Origin: Rhodospirillales bacterium
GTDB taxonomy: Bacteria > Pseudomonadota > Alphaproteobacteria > Rhodospirillales > Thalassospiraceae
NCBI GenBank assembly: GCA_019634165.1
Contig: JAHQVT010000001.1
Span: 1 to 64,000 of the forward strand
Direction: 5' to 3'
DNA length: 64,000 bases
The notes below the pieces were generated by a model that had not been told where the DNA came from, ran no database searches, and worked only from the letters and a program-made list of their open reading frames with translations. A program made the position numbers and the translations under genes. Below, piece by piece: positions 62,908-64,000 of the stretch (position 1 is the stretch's first letter; each line of letters starts with the position of its first letter).

Positions 62908-64000
62908 CTAGATCACCGCCCCACACAGCCGCTTACGTGCCTTATCACCACCAATCAAAACCAGCATGGTCGACATTTCCGGACCATGTTCGCGCGCTGT
63001 TAGCGCCTTGCGAAGCGGCATGAAAAGCTGCTTACCCTTGCGACCGGTGGCATCTTTAACCGCCCCGGTCCAGGACTTCCAACTGGTTCCGTCGAAATCA
63101 CCTTCTGGCAACATTTCAGCCGCCTGTTTCAGGAACTCGGCATCTTCGTCGTCAATATCTGGGATCACGGTCTGATGGATCACATTCCACCATTCCAGTG
63201 CCTCGGCGGCGCGCCAGCAATTGCCGCGTACCGCGTTCCAGAACATCTCGTCGGCATCTGCCATGCCTGCTGCAATCAGCTTGGGCTGGGCAGCTTCGAA
63301 CGACATTTCATGAATGACTTTTTCATTCAGGCTGGCAAGCTCTGCCGGATCGAATTTCGGGGTTGATCGGCCATAATGGTCCAGATCAAACTTTGCCAAT
63401 ACATCCGAAAGGCTGGCCGGTTCGATTTTATCAGACGCCCCAAGCCCGGTCAGAAGCCCAACCAATGCTTCGACTTCAAACCCGTCATTGCGCAATTCAC
63501 GCAAAGACAAACTACCCAAACGTTTGGAAAGCTGCGATCCACCCGGACCTGCCAAAAGCGGCATATGGGCAAATTCAAGCGCACCCGGTTTTCCGCCGAG
63601 GGCAAGATACAAAAGAATCTGCGAAACCGTATTGGTCACATGATCTTCGCCGCGGATGATATGGGAAACGCCCATTTCAAGATCATCCACAACCGAGCCC
63701 AGCATATACAGTAGCGAGCCATCTTCACGGATCAGAACCGGATCAGAAACATGTTCCGTATCAAACGAACATACCCCGCGCGAAAGGTCATCCCATTCAA
63801 CCAAACCATCGGTCAAAAGGAAACGCCAATGCGGCTTACGGCCTTCGGCCTCAAGGGCGGCAATTTCATCATTTGAAAGTGTCAGCGCCTTACGGTCATA
63901 GATGAAAGGCTGGTGACGCTGGCGGGCGGCCTTGCGTTTCCAGTTCAATTCACCTTCGGTCTCGTAGCACGGATAAAGCAGTTCACGCTTTTTAAGATCA
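62908..64000 (-). CDS. gltX: Glutamyl-tRNA synthetase, N-terminal part cut by window end
   Basis: The frame is open to base 64000, so the N-terminus including the HIGH motif lies beyond the window. The visible part begins LKKRELLYPCYETEGEL and continues with RFLLTDGLVEWDDLSRGVCSF (matching GltX of alphaproteobacteria), SHIIRGEDHVTNT, the KMSKS-like GSQLSKRLGSLSL, and the C-terminal anticodon-binding region. A TTG at 63948 is only an internal Leu codon, not the start. Alphaproteobacteria often have two gltX genes; I cannot tell whether this copy charges tRNA(Glu) alone or also tRNA(Gln). Confidence 0.95.
   Translation of the reverse strand, partial: DLKKRELLYPCYETEGELNWKRKAARQRHQPFIYDRKALTLSNDEIAALEAEGRKPHWRFLLTDGLVEWDDLSRGVCSFDTEHVSDPVLIREDGSLLYMLGSVVDDLEMGVSHIIRGEDHVTNTVSQILLYLALGGKPGALEFAHMPLLAGPGGSQLSKRLGSLSLRELRNDGFEVEALVGLLTGLGASDKIEPASLSDVLAKFDLDHYGRSTPKFDPAELASLNEKVIHEMSFEAAQPKLIAAGMADADEMFWNAVRGNCWRAAEALEWWNVIHQTVIPDIDDEDAEFLKQAAEMLPEGDFDGTSWKSWTGAVKDATGRKGKQLFMPLRKALTAREHGPEMSTMLVLIGGDKARKRLCGAVI

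Overview
The window reads as a chromosomal segment of a motile alphaproteobacterium, most likely Rhodospirillales (a Thalassospira-like marine species is my best guess). The reasons are a CtrA master regulator with clustered GANTC sites upstream, a ChpT-type phosphotransferase, a FlbD-type sigma54 activator in the order fliH-fliN-motA-flbD-flhA-flhF-flhG, alphaproteobacterial-style CheA/CheR/CheB proteins and a stand-alone rpsD. There is no insertion sequence, prophage, CRISPR array, tRNA or rRNA that I can support.

Layout. 1-9.5 kb: late flagellar genes (two tandem flagellins, flaG, fliD, fliS, fliK, flgD, flgE). 9.8-22 kb: M-ring, export apparatus, switch, motor and regulators (fliF, fliH, fliN, motA, flbD, flhA, flhF, flhG), then two unassigned genes, one FliK_C-like and one resembling a QueF T-fold without its catalytic residues. 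22-26.5 kb: a 2OG-Fe(II) oxygenase and a compact polysaccharide module on the minus strand (HlyD-like fusion protein, BcsA-like glycosyltransferase with PilZ domain, STAS protein), headed by a very AT-rich regulatory region with a Fur-like box inside nested palindromes. 27-30.6 kb: a YnjBCD-like ABC importer. 30.8-35 kb: TerC, a YbaK-type deacylase, fliJ-fliI and divergent ctrA. 35-45.4 kb: an ICMT-like methyltransferase, the chemotaxis cluster chpT-cheA-cheW-cheY-cheB-cheR, a DUF3553 gene and an unknown helical protein behind a good sigma54 promoter. 45.5-64 kb: ordinary housekeeping genes (moaA, bolA, rarD, grxD, an MscS-type channel, rpsD, trmJ, cimA, a frnE-like gene, LysE and MFS transporters, a Tat-exported aldo/keto reductase, cysS, and gltX running off the end).

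How it fits together. CtrA (with ChpT as its likely phosphodonor), FlbD and sigma54 would form the flagellar hierarchy. The window holds the activator FlbD and three sigma54-type promoters (GG-N10-GC) upstream of fliD, fliK and the unknown gene at 44552. A possible CtrA site lies before fliF. FlhF/FlhG suggest polar placement of the flagellum. The chemotaxis operon steers the motor; its CheA carries its own receiver, and CheR and CheB carry unusually long low-complexity segments. The polysaccharide module keeps the PilZ RxxxR/DxSxxG motifs and an FxVTxK gating-loop motif but has no BcsB/C/Z partners. It is the best candidate here for a c-di-GMP-activated, possibly iron-responsive surface glucan that is not ordinary cellulose. 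fliG is missing from its usual place between fliF and fliH, where a terminator-like hairpin sits instead.
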